From: a virus
Virus record (IMG/VR): IMGVR_UViG_3300020157_000005
Span: 1-64,000 of that record
DNA length: 64,000 bases
Reading direction: 5' to 3' (one strand)
This document shows positions 37,508-43,708 of this stretch, in pieces (position 1 is the first letter of the stretch; each line of letters starts with the position of its first letter). The translations under genes and the position numbers were made by a program. The notes below the pieces were generated by a model. That model had not been told where the DNA came from. It did no database searches and saw only the letters and a list, made by a program, of their open reading frames with translations.

Positions 37508-38266
37508 TTATGGAATCTTATAATACTGTGTGTTATCAGCTGTAGGTGTTAATATACCATTGCCCATATCCCTGGATACCCTGCTATGTGCTATGAAGTT
37601 GTTCTGGTTATCCTGCCCGCTGCCTGACATCTTATATATGTTGTAGTCTCCTTCAGGTGAGCCATTGTCCCCCCAGTTATAGATGAGTGTACCTATGCCG
37701 GTAGGATCAATGAATAACCGGTTACTCTCCAACAATGGGTTCAACCAGTGTTGATGATAACTAACTGATACCGGTGCATAACCCTGTTGTAACAGATAGT
37801 CAGCATCTACGAATATAGAAGGTTCCAGAGTATTCTCAGCAGGAATTACTACCAAGTTACCATGACCATCCCGATATCTGTAGTAGCTCTTCTGTGGCTT
37901 GTATGCTACTGCAAGATGTTGTGATAATCCTCTGATGTATCCATTGTACCCCTCTGTGAGGTGAGTAGGTAGGAAGATATCATCATCGTCACTATGGCAG
38001 ACTACAGTACAGTCTGGATACAACTTCATAGCCAACTTGATAGCGTGGTTGTACTTCTCACCTACTGACTGGAAGTTCATGAGACTGCAGTTGTCTATAT
38101 ACACCCTCTGGTTAGGACGTAACTCTACATCAGCTAACTTCAGAGGCTTCCCTGAGTTGCATATGAACATCACGGACTCTTCCTTCGTGTCCTGATCCAG
38201 GTAACAACGTAGGTTCCTCTGTAGGCATTTGAAACGACCATGGGTACATGTAAGCCATAACAACAT
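37508..38266 (-). CDS. GT-A type glycosyltransferase
   Basis: A 252-residue protein resembling family 2 (GT-A) glycosyltransferases. The N-terminal TCTHGRFKCLQRNLRCYL matches the nucleotide-binding 'T..R...L...L' start. VCHSDDDDIFLP (residues 89-100) matches the metal-binding DxD segment followed by Pro. It is encoded immediately upstream of the 902-residue fibre gene in the same operon. It might glycosylate virion fibres or alter a host surface polysaccharide; the substrate cannot be read from sequence. No membrane helix is visible. Confidence 0.72.
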   Translation of the reverse strand: MLLWLTCTHGRFKCLQRNLRCYLDQDTKEESVMFICNSGKPLKLADVELRPNQRVYIDNCSLMNFQSVGEKYNHAIKLAMKLYPDCTVVCHSDDDDIFLPTHLTEGYNGYIRGLSQHLAVAYKPQKSYYRYRDGHGNLVVIPAENTLEPSIFVDADYLLQQGYAPVSVSYHQHWLNPLLESNRLFIDPTGIGTLIYNWGDNGSPEGDYNIYKMSGSGQDNQNNFIAHSRVSRDMGNGILTPTADNTQYYKIP

Positions 38267-38267
38267 A

Positions 38268-38945
38268 TTAGTTATTTTTTATTAATTTAAGGTAGGATAA
38301 CAGTCTGTGCAATCTGTTCATTTTCGGTACATATGGAGGGATTATAGATTCTACTGTATCTGACAATAGCTCATCATCCTCTTCCGGGAATGTACTCCAC
38401 AACTGCTCATCTTCCATTTCTTCATAAGGGGTACGCGATTCCTCTCGTATTGACCAACCTTTCGTCTGTAGTTCTTTTTTCTTATCTTCTGTGAGGAGAT
38501 TATATTCAGTACCATTAGCTTCTGTGAACTCCTTTGAATTACTATGAACATAGCTTCCCCAACTTAATGGACATAGTGTTATGAAGTTATTGACCCAATC
38601 TACTATATTGACACTATCTATATCACAAGACTTTGAGAATACAACAGATTGCCCATTGGCATTATGGTATCTTTTTGATAATCTGATAGTATCTTCTATT
38701 ACTGAAATCTTTATAGTTTTCACATCTTTGACTATAGATACAGCTATCAATTCATCTACAGTCTTTCTATTGAGTTCTGTTTTTTCTACTCTTTCTTGTT
38801 TTCTTTTATCTTCAGCTTCTTTAGTAATATCTACATATGCTATGTGTATAGTATCTCCTACCTCAGTTATCCGTATAGATGTACTATATACCCCTTTATT
38901 GGTATCCGTAATAGACGGCAGCACTATTTGTAAGTTAGTATTCAT
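38268..38945 (-). CDS. Hypothetical protein (225 aa)
   Basis: A 225-residue protein starting MNTNLQIVLPSITDTNKGVY. It is rich in K, E, S and V; a helical stretch (EAEDKRKQERVEKTELNRKT) is followed by a beta-rich part and a very acidic segment (EEMEDEQLWSTFPEEDDELL). Its end is 1 nt from the glycosyltransferase. Codon use is AT-richer than in its neighbours. No family recognised. Confidence 0.5.
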   Translation of the reverse strand: MNTNLQIVLPSITDTNKGVYSTSIRITEVGDTIHIAYVDITKEAEDKRKQERVEKTELNRKTVDELIAVSIVKDVKTIKISVIEDTIRLSKRYHNANGQSVVFSKSCDIDSVNIVDWVNNFITLCPLSWGSYVHSNSKEFTEANGTEYNLLTEDKKKELQTKGWSIREESRTPYEEMEDEQLWSTFPEEDDELLSDTVESIIPPYVPKMNRLHRLLSYLKLIKNN

Positions 38946-39133
38946 AGTAGTCGTTTCTTATTAGGTCGTAGATATAGTTCCTTCACCTGTGTACTGGGTA
39001 TTCCATATACCTTCAGCAGGTCAACATGTATACAGTCACGCACCTTGGAGAGTCTACTGCTCTTTCCCTTGTAGTGCATGTGTACCTGTCTGCCATCATG
39101 TAGATTGGCTATGAACTCAAATGTATGTGTCAT
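38942..39133 (-). CDS. Hypothetical small basic protein (63 aa)
   Basis: A 63-residue basic protein (MTHTFEFIANLHDGRQVHMH at the start, YLRPNKKRLL at the end). It overlaps both neighbours by 4 nt, indicating translational coupling. No motif recognised. Confidence 0.5.
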   Translation of the reverse strand: MTHTFEFIANLHDGRQVHMHYKGKSSRLSKVRDCIHVDLLKVYGIPSTQVKELYLRPNKKRLL

Positions 39134-39342
39134 CTGTGTAGTTTGTAGAACAGTTTATATGGCTTAGTATACTGCCAGTTAGATTGTGTGCAGATACCTA
39201 TAACTAATCCAAATATAGAGAATCTAATGAACTGATCTCCTTTTCCGATATGACGTAACCGTACCTTGAAGGAGGGCATCCATTCTACTCCACCATCAAT
39301 ATTATTAGCATTGAGTCCGTATATTATCTGAAATCGTGTCAT
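39130..39342 (-). CDS. Hypothetical small protein (70 aa)
   Basis: A 70-residue protein starting MTRFQIIYGLNANNIDGGVE. A hydrophobic stretch FSIFGLVIGICTQ in the second half may be a membrane-associated segment. It overlaps the next gene by 4 nt. Unknown role. Confidence 0.45.
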   Translation of the reverse strand: MTRFQIIYGLNANNIDGGVEWMPSFKVRLRHIGKGDQFIRFSIFGLVIGICTQSNWQYTKPYKLFYKLHR

Positions 39343-39343
39343 A

Positions 39344-39736
39344 TTAGATGTCCTTAGCTACTATTGCCTTCTCCTTGTATATCGTATACTCTACACCATC
39401 TACCATCATCTTAGCATCGAATGTATTAGGGAAGCACCATACAGTGTCGCCCTCATTATAGAGGTTGCCTATCATAGCCGATGATGTTGTAGATAGTTGA
39501 CCTACACTCATTACCAGGCCCTGTACCAGCTTCTGTGGTTCCTGTGCCTTGAGTTGATCCAGTGACTTCTTCACACTATCCGGTAGCAGTATATCCGATC
39601 CCTTCTTCTTGTATACTGCTGTACCATCAGCGAGTTGCTCTATGTCATCCTCACCCATCTCATGGATCAGCAGTACCATAACTCTGTCTCCCATTACCTG
39701 TACCGGGAACTTCTTCTTAGGCTCTTCCTTCTTCAT
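39344..39736 (-). CDS. GroES-like co-chaperonin
   Basis: A 130-residue GroES-fold protein. Matches along the family are in order: VQVMGDRVMVLLI (residues 12-24, 'PLGDRVLVK'), DILLPDS (48-54, 'I.LP'), GLVMSVGQ (73-80, 'G.VVAVG'), EGDTVWCFPNTF (95-106, 'GD.VLF') and VDGVEYTIYKEKAIVA (112-127, the '.Y.I..E.DILA' ending). The region between residues 25 and 47, where GroES has its mobile loop, is GEDDIEQLADGTAVYKKKG. Like T4 gp31, it may replace or modify host GroES so that GroEL folds phage proteins such as the capsid protein. It is encoded near the start of the leftward operon. Confidence 0.8.
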   Translation of the reverse strand: MKKEEPKKKFPVQVMGDRVMVLLIHEMGEDDIEQLADGTAVYKKKGSDILLPDSVKKSLDQLKAQEPQKLVQGLVMSVGQLSTTSSAMIGNLYNEGDTVWCFPNTFDAKMMVDGVEYTIYKEKAIVAKDI

Positions 39737-39751
39737 ATATTGTTAGTTGAT

Positions 39752-40039
39752 TTATCTGTACACTTTATTGTTATGAGTTGGGTATATTGCGAACTTGTTA
39801 GAATGCTTTACATGAATAGTACCTTGTGATGTAACTAGCCTATCGAATGGTACTATTTCATCACTGATTATGAATTTATCATCAGCTACTATAGTGAGCC
39901 CTGAGTCTTTATATTCAGCCATTATAGCTCTACGAAGTCTCTCCATACTGGCCTCCGGAACTTCTATAGTTATATCTTCTCTTTCCTTTTCTGTAAGACA
40001 AAGATCATCAATGAGGTTTCTAATAAATTGCATGTCCAT
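39752..40039 (-). CDS. Hypothetical protein (95 aa)
   Basis: A 95-residue protein with a helical acidic N-terminus (FIRNLIDDLCLTEKEREDIT) and a beta-rich C-terminus. It lies second in the leftward operon, 15 nt before the GroES-like gene. The phrase SGLTIVADDKFIISD loosely recalls AGLTIIADERFIEG of the MCP; this may be chance. Function unknown. Confidence 0.5.
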   Translation of the reverse strand: MDMQFIRNLIDDLCLTEKEREDITIEVPEASMERLRRAIMAEYKDSGLTIVADDKFIISDEIVPFDRLVTSQGTIHVKHSNKFAIYPTHNNKVYR

Positions 40040-40051
40040 ATTGTTAGTTGT

Positions 40052-40336
40052 TTAGTCCATTGTGTGCTCTATCTCCAACTTCTTCTTTTCTTCTGCTATT
40101 TCAGCTCTTCTATCTATATTATGAAACATACCATGAAGGTCTTCCCATAATAGATATTCCTCTTCAGAAAGTTCCTTCCAATTGAATAATTCTTCATAGT
40201 ACGTTGGGTTCTCATCAGCTTCTTTTCTCTTTACAGTATAGGTAATAAATGGATGCTCACGTTGTACTATTTGCACCCAGAATATAGCCCTAGTCTCTTT
40301 ATGTCTGTGTAGCACTTGCACCCAGTAGTACTTCAT
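40052..40336 (-). CDS. Hypothetical protein, first gene of the leftward block (94 aa)
   Basis: A 94-residue protein starting at ATG 40334-40336 (MKYYWVQVLHRHKETRAIFW). I prefer this start over an upstream in-frame one because AATACAACTACAT directly precedes it, as for other minus-strand genes. The rest is acidic and helical (WKELSEEEYLLWEDLHGMFH; AEIAEEKKKLEIEHTMD). A promoter-like module lies 20 nt upstream. Confidence 0.55.
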   Translation of the reverse strand: MKYYWVQVLHRHKETRAIFWVQIVQREHPFITYTVKRKEADENPTYYEELFNWKELSEEEYLLWEDLHGMFHNIDRRAEIAEEKKKLEIEHTMD

Positions 40337-40355
40337 ATGTAGTTGTATTATGAGT

Positions 40356-40382
40356 GCAAGGTACACACAGTTTGGTTAGGTT
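40356..40382 (-). promoter_or_regulatory. Leftward promoter of the divergent junction
   Basis: On the minus strand: ACAACCTAACCAAACTGTGT followed by TACCTTGC (40356-40363), close to the TACCTTTG of the other modules. It would start the leftward operon beginning at 40336. Confidence 0.5.
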
Positions 40383-40423
40383 GTATGTCCTACACCTATA
40401 TTAATGTTATTGTAATAGCTTGT

Positions 40424-40450
40424 ATAACCTAACTATATTGGTTAGCTTTG
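40424..40450 (+). promoter_or_regulatory. Rightward promoter of the divergent junction
   Basis: The plus strand holds CCTAACtatattGGTTAG, an inverted repeat, running into TAGCTTTG (40443-40450), which fits TAnnTTTG. The ATG of the nuclease gene follows only 4 nt later (40455), so the mRNA would be leaderless or nearly so. Confidence 0.55.
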
Positions 40451-40454
40451 CAAT

Positions 40455-41162
40455 ATGGTTGCAATAGTCATTATAATAGTAGCAGGGTTCGTGATATGGG
40501 TATCGAGTAACAGTACTCATGATCACCATGTATATACCCCACCGGTTGCTAAGAAGCCACTATCAGTAGATGAATGGAATAAGTCCGTGATAAAGGCGGG
40601 TATGGGTCATCTGGTGTACAGAGGTCCTGGTGCTGCTGATATACCATTGAACCCTACACCTCAGTTAATTCCTGTAATCCCTTCTACTGATCCCGACAAA
40701 GGAGTATGGTATACTAATGGTATGAAGGGAACAGTGCCTGCAGTATGTATAGCTCAATATGATCTACAGACAGGTAATATGATGACAAAGAAAGAAGCAC
40801 TGGAATGGTATATAGACCCATTGATAGCTGGTAACCCGATATCATCTGCAGAGCAGTTAGTGTCAGATGCTCTCAATGAATTCCCGGTAGAATGGTTTCG
40901 TGAGGTATCCTTCATGGGTATGCCACTACCATCAGGTAAGCATGGTCGAGTTGACTTCTATATACCATCACTGTCATTGGTAATAGAGTATGATGGGGAA
41001 GGGTGGCATAATACTGCAGAGCAATTAACCAGAGATAGAATGAAAGACACCTTCTGCAGTCAATGGGGTCTCACTATGATCAGACTGAATCGGAAGCACT
41101 ACTATCATATGCCCTACACTATATCAGGTATACTGAGTAAGTACGGTATCAGGCGCAGGTAA
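40455..41162 (+). CDS. Membrane-anchored PD-(D/E)XK endonuclease (Vsr/DUF559-like)
   Basis: A 235-residue protein with an N-terminal hydrophobic anchor (VAIVIIIVAGFVIWVSS, residues 2-18), a linker, and a C-terminal nuclease domain. The domain shows SSAEQLVSDAL (about 131), GRVDFYIPSLSLVIEYDGEGWH (about 162-186) and a later GLTMIRLN strand. This is the E...D...ExDG arrangement of Vsr/DUF559-type PD-(D/E)XK nucleases: a nicking-type core with an 'iEyDG..H' centre. It is the first rightward gene, directly behind a promoter, so it is probably expressed at once after entry. It might degrade host or competing DNA at the membrane. A simple housekeeping role in DNA processing is the alternative. Confidence 0.72.
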   Translation: MVAIVIIIVAGFVIWVSSNSTHDHHVYTPPVAKKPLSVDEWNKSVIKAGMGHLVYRGPGAADIPLNPTPQLIPVIPSTDPDKGVWYTNGMKGTVPAVCIAQYDLQTGNMMTKKEALEWYIDPLIAGNPISSAEQLVSDALNEFPVEWFREVSFMGMPLPSGKHGRVDFYIPSLSLVIEYDGEGWHNTAEQLTRDRMKDTFCSQWGLTMIRLNRKHYYHMPYTISGILSKYGIRRR

Positions 41163-41221
41163 TAGTACCACATCATTAGTATCTGTGTATATTAGTACCG
41201 GTATGGGTGTTGGGGAGTTCA

Positions 41222-41440
41222 TTAGTTGTTGACGTGTGGAGTGTTCAGTGGAGTAGCTACGAATATGTGCTCTGTTACAGTAGCATCCTCATGTCCATAG
41301 AACGGGTGTCCCCCAACATACTCATCAGCAAGTTCCTGTGTATCAAACTGCCGAGCACAGTGAGGGTCAAGTGTCCAGCCGATACCATCCCACCAAGCAT
41401 GGGTATCTGTATGTTCGATCATATACGCAATCCTATCCAT
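41222..41440 (-). CDS. Small protein in reverse orientation (72 aa)
   Basis: A 72-residue frame from ATG 41438-41440 on the minus strand: MDRIAYMIEHTDTHAWWDGI at the start and FDTQELADEYVGGHPFYGHE in the middle. The composition (W, H, D, Y in a plausible globular pattern) looks real. No rightward gene fits the same space. It is the only leftward gene within the rightward block. Function unknown. Confidence 0.5.
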   Translation of the reverse strand: MDRIAYMIEHTDTHAWWDGIGWTLDPHCARQFDTQELADEYVGGHPFYGHEDATVTEHIFVATPLNTPHVNN

Positions 41441-41781
41441 AGCACAAAGGTAATACAATATTCCAGATACACAAACACCCCCTGCAGTAAGATACATATA
41501 GGTGTTAAACAACCTACAGGTACTTCCATATAACTATCCCCCTGGTATAGAGACTGCATAAGAAACCCCGGGTACCTATTTATATATTGAATTGCATTAT
41601 ACTCTATCCTATTTTATACTGGGTACTTATACGTGTGTTATATGGGTAACCTGTATATCGGAAATCTTATACGTGTGTTAGTAAGGTAACCAGTCTAGTT
41701 AAACCACCCCGCCTTCACATTTGATATGCCTATACCCCGCCAGTGGTAATAGGAATTCTTAATCTCAAAAAAATATATAAC
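41441..41781. other. Gene-free stretch with a 40-bp-period direct repeat
   Basis: No convincing gene. It contains GGGTACCTAT and GGGTACTTAT, two copies of CTTATACGTGTGTTA (41626-41640 and 41666-41680), and GGTAACC at 41645-41651 and 41685-41691. Both pairs repeat with a 40-bp period. A regulatory or iteron-like role upstream of the gene at 41782 is plausible. Confidence 0.55.
41626..41691 (+). repeat. Direct repeat, 40-bp period
   Basis: Two copies of a 26-nt unit: CTTATACGTGTGTTA, 4 nt, then GGTAACC. The 15-nt part is identical in both copies and the GGTAACC keeps its offset. The unit length of 40 bp is near four helical turns, so two proteins could bind on one face of the DNA. Confidence 0.7.
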
Positions 41782-42108
41782 ATGGCACAAGTAACAATTA
41801 ATGCGCAGGTAATGACAGTAAGGGCTCACAGCTTCGGTGACTCATGCGATTGGTCACTGAACAACTACGCCATCATGGGTAGTAATGGTATGACAGAGCA
41901 GCAGATATGTGCTCACTTGGAAACACATGGCTACCTGATTACTAAGTCAGGTAAGGCGGTGTTCCTTAATGACCCGAATTGGAAACCTATCAATGCACCT
42001 ACAGCTGAAGATGCAAATGCAGTAGCCGTTGCAGCTAAACCTAAGACAGCTGTAACAATACGGCCAATTGCAAGGTTGACTGCTGCTGAAATGGAAGCAG
42101 CTGCATAA
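41782..42108 (+). CDS. Hypothetical protein (108 aa)
   Basis: A 108-residue protein starting MAQVTINAQVMTVRAHSFGD. ATG 41782 is chosen because AAAAAAATATATAAC, a typical A-rich Bacteroidetes leader, precedes it. Residues 30-70 contain MGSNGMTEQQICAHLETHGY, helical with a wing-like continuation. The C-terminus is Ala-rich (AVAVAAKPKTAVTIRPIARL). A strong terminator follows 8 nt after the stop, so it may be highly expressed on its own transcript. No family recognised. Confidence 0.65.
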   Translation: MAQVTINAQVMTVRAHSFGDSCDWSLNNYAIMGSNGMTEQQICAHLETHGYLITKSGKAVFLNDPNWKPINAPTAEDANAVAVAAKPKTAVTIRPIARLTAAEMEAAA

Positions 42109-42116
42109 CCTGCACA

Positions 42117-42143
42117 GGGGGACAGAACATCGTCCCCCTTTTT
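42117..42143 (+). terminator. Rho-independent terminator
   Basis: GGGGGAC (42117-42123), an 8-nt loop, GTCCCCC (42132-42138), then TTTTT (42139-42143). The perfect 7-bp GC-rich stem with a U tract is the clearest terminator in the window. Confidence 0.9.
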
Positions 42144-42177
42144 CCATCTCTTCTCAGCCATTAGAGTAGCATCTTAT

Positions 42178-42253
42178 ATACAGTCAGTTGTAGTTCTAGT
42201 CCAGATGTGAGCAATCACTAAACAGGTGAAGTCCGAACTACAGTTGGCTGTAT
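42178..42253 (+). ncRNA. Structured RNA element with a 19-bp closing helix
   Basis: Bases 42178-42196 pair with 42235-42253 without a mismatch: 19 bp including 3 G-U pairs. The enclosed 38 nt hold a small hairpin GTGA-GCAA-TCAC (42207-42218) with a GNRA tetraloop, and a twice-occurring AGTCC. It lies between a terminator and the gene at 42317, so it could be an independent small RNA or a leader. No known family recognised; paired positions are from hand folding. Confidence 0.6.
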
Positions 42254-42316
42254 TCTTTAATGCATCATAACCTGTTATCCGTTAACAACTATTCATCACA
42301 TCATAATATCAATCAT

Positions 42317-42586
42317 ATGCAGCAGTTCATGTCATGCTCCTGGGATGGAATGTCCCTTATAGCAGAGTTAAAGGAAGGAGAGTATAAGTGCATCAGCAAG
42401 TACTCATCAGGCAACCTGACCCAGATCACTAACAATGGTCAACCTCTTCAATGTCTTCGTAGGGTAGCCTACCATGACACCATCGAGGAGGCTCAGAACC
42501 CAGGTAAGAGGGATCGTATGATAAGAAATGGTCAGATGGAGGACCGTTCCATAATATCAGGCAGACCTATGATATATGACTATTGA
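42317..42586 (+). CDS. Hypothetical protein (89 aa)
   Basis: An 89-residue protein starting MQQFMSCSWDGMSLIAELKE. I place the start at ATG 42317, after an AT-rich leader, rather than at the in-frame ATG 42260, which lies too close to the RNA element. The rest is soluble with VAYHDTIEEAQNPGKRDRMI. No family recognised. Confidence 0.5.
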   Translation: MQQFMSCSWDGMSLIAELKEGEYKCISKYSSGNLTQITNNGQPLQCLRRVAYHDTIEEAQNPGKRDRMIRNGQMEDRSIISGRPMIYDY

Positions 42587-42606
42587 CCATCATCTACAGT
42601 ACATTA

Positions 42607-42642
42607 ATAACCAGTGGGTTACAGTTGTAGCTCATTGGTTAT
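42607..42642 (+). repeat. Perfect 16-bp hairpin with tetraloop
   Basis: Bases 42607-42622 pair with 42627-42642: 16 consecutive pairs including 3 G-U, with loop AGTT. It has no U tract, so it is not a standard terminator. It may be a processed RNA element or an mRNA 3' end stabiliser for the gene ending at 42586. Confidence 0.65.
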
Positions 42643-43074
42643 CTATTACTGTTCATGTGCAGTTATACATAGTGGTTATTCACCTATCTTCAATGGATAA
42701 GGTTTTTCTCCTAGGGTGGAGACAACTTTTTACGTCTGAGAGTATTTTATGCTACCATCTATTAACAATAGTTGGTATGTATAACTGATTTTGAGTGGTG
42801 TATTGAGGGTTAAGGGTAGAATACTATGTCAGTATCGCTGGATATTCCAACATTATTGACCACATATACCAACATATCTGGAAAACCTCGGCCCATCAAT
42901 ATAAGGTCATTGCTGGTTACTGCGTATGTATAGGGTTATAGTAGTAGTGGTATTGGGAGTAGTGTAGGTGTGAGGAGTTAATGGTTAGTTGTTACTGTCT
43001 ACAATGGATTATGTGCTGGTTCGATTCCAGTAGTAGGGTATAGTATTGTTGTTTAATTCATTTATATAGTGTGG

Positions 43075-43089
43075 GCCTACTACAGTGGC
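43075..43089 (+). promoter_or_regulatory. Start-proximal hairpin GCC-u-AC / GU-GGC
   Basis: GCC, a bulged T, AC, a 4-nt loop, GT, GGC. The stem ends 9 nt before ATG 43099. The same stem with another loop precedes the gene at 44775 at the same distance. An upstream CCAGTAGTAGG (43027-43037) can pair with CCTACTAC(ag)TGG instead, so two competing folds are possible. Confidence 0.5.
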
Positions 43090-43098
43090 TGTTATGTT

Positions 43099-43278
43099 AT
43101 GTCATTTAACGAACTTGGTAAAGAAAAAGGAATAGATGAAAGAAAGTTTGAAATACTTACAGACTTATTAGCATCTTTACCTGATGGTTTATTCACAAGC
43201 TGTGATGAGCTTGCAGATTATCTTAGGTTTGCTGCAGATGGTATAGAATCTAAAGATAGATATGCAATGTCAGCTTAA
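43099..43278 (+). CDS. Hypothetical small protein (59 aa)
   Basis: A 59-residue acidic helical protein starting MSFNELGKEKGIDERKFEIL. ATG 43099 is preferred over GTG 43069 because the upstream region forms the conserved hairpin. Codons are more AT-rich than in neighbouring genes (AAAGAAAAAGG and similar), which suggests separate acquisition. Its stop overlaps a hairpin (43277-43335). No family recognised. Confidence 0.55.
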   Translation: MSFNELGKEKGIDERKFEILTDLLASLPDGLFTSCDELADYLRFAADGIESKDRYAMSA

Positions 43279-43341
43279 TAACATAGTGGTAGGCTTTCGG
43301 GCAACCTTAATAGACAGTATCTCTAGCTTGTTATTTTATTT

Positions 43342-43374
43342 CCAGTTGGTAGACCTGTAAAACTGGTATTTTTT
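43342..43374 (+). terminator. Probable intrinsic terminator
   Basis: CCAGTT (43342-43347), inner GGT/ACC, AACTGG (43361-43366), then TATTTTTT. The stem is 6 bp plus inner pairs and a U tract follows directly. A preceding 7-bp helix (43277-43283 with 43329-43335) overlaps the stop codon of the gene at 43099. Confidence 0.65.
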
Positions 43375-43415
43375 ATCTCTTTCTAAAGTAAGGCTACTGT
43401 ACAGCCATTTCATAT

Positions 43416-43619
43416 ATGCAAAAGTATTTACTAATTGATGATAACGGTCAAGGTGTTTGTGTTCTTGATGAAGTAATTGCTTCTTCTGAAGAATCTGCAA
43501 TAGCTCACTTTGATAATAATGGTTGGATGGTAGGTGAAGTAATGACTGAAGTTGACTTTATAACTACCGGTAAGAATGAAGCTGATCTTAATGGTCTTGA
43601 AAGTCAAACTTTTGAGTAA
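43416..43619 (+). CDS. Hypothetical acidic small protein (67 aa)
   Basis: A 67-residue acidic protein: MQKYLLIDDNGQGVCVLDEV, then EESAIAHFDNNGWMVGEVMT. A compact alpha/beta domain is likely. A GGCT...AGCC hairpin ends 9 nt before the ATG, as for two nearby genes. Codon use is AT-rich like that of the 59-residue gene. It lies between a terminator and a further small gene, so it probably has its own promoter. No family recognised. Confidence 0.6.
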   Translation: MQKYLLIDDNGQGVCVLDEVIASSEESAIAHFDNNGWMVGEVMTEVDFITTGKNEADLNGLESQTFE

Positions 43620-43708
43620 ATTATTATATCTATAGTAGAGAATAGTAATCAGCTCGCTACTGACTATAGGTGCTATGTATGGTTAGCTCTAATGCGCCAA
43701 CAGTTATT

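Larger units (their letters stand above)
42587..43098. other. 512-nt stretch without a gene, rich in hairpins
   Basis: No gene is credible. The stretch holds a 16-bp perfect hairpin with an AGTT loop (42607-42642), TCTCC/GGAGA (around 42708-42722), an 11-bp hairpin with one T-T mismatch (42753-42777), a weak 8-bp helix CTGGATAT/ATATCTGG, a tRNA T-arm-like GCTGG-TTCGATT-CCAGT (43015-43031) without a complete tRNA, and the start-proximal hairpin at 43075-43089. Confidence 0.55.

Noticed and set aside
42576-42788. A 70-residue plus-strand frame
   Set aside because: It runs through the perfect 16-bp hairpin and another hairpin, and its composition is poor (VVAHWLSITVHVQLYIVVIH), so structure rather than coding explains the region.
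42960-43040. tRNA gene suggested by GCTGG-TTCGATT-CCAGT and a D-loop-like AGTTAATGGTTAG
   Set aside because: The T-arm (43015-43031) is good, but no 5' strand complementary to AGTAGGG exists at the right distance and no anticodon stem forms. At most a tRNA remnant or chance.
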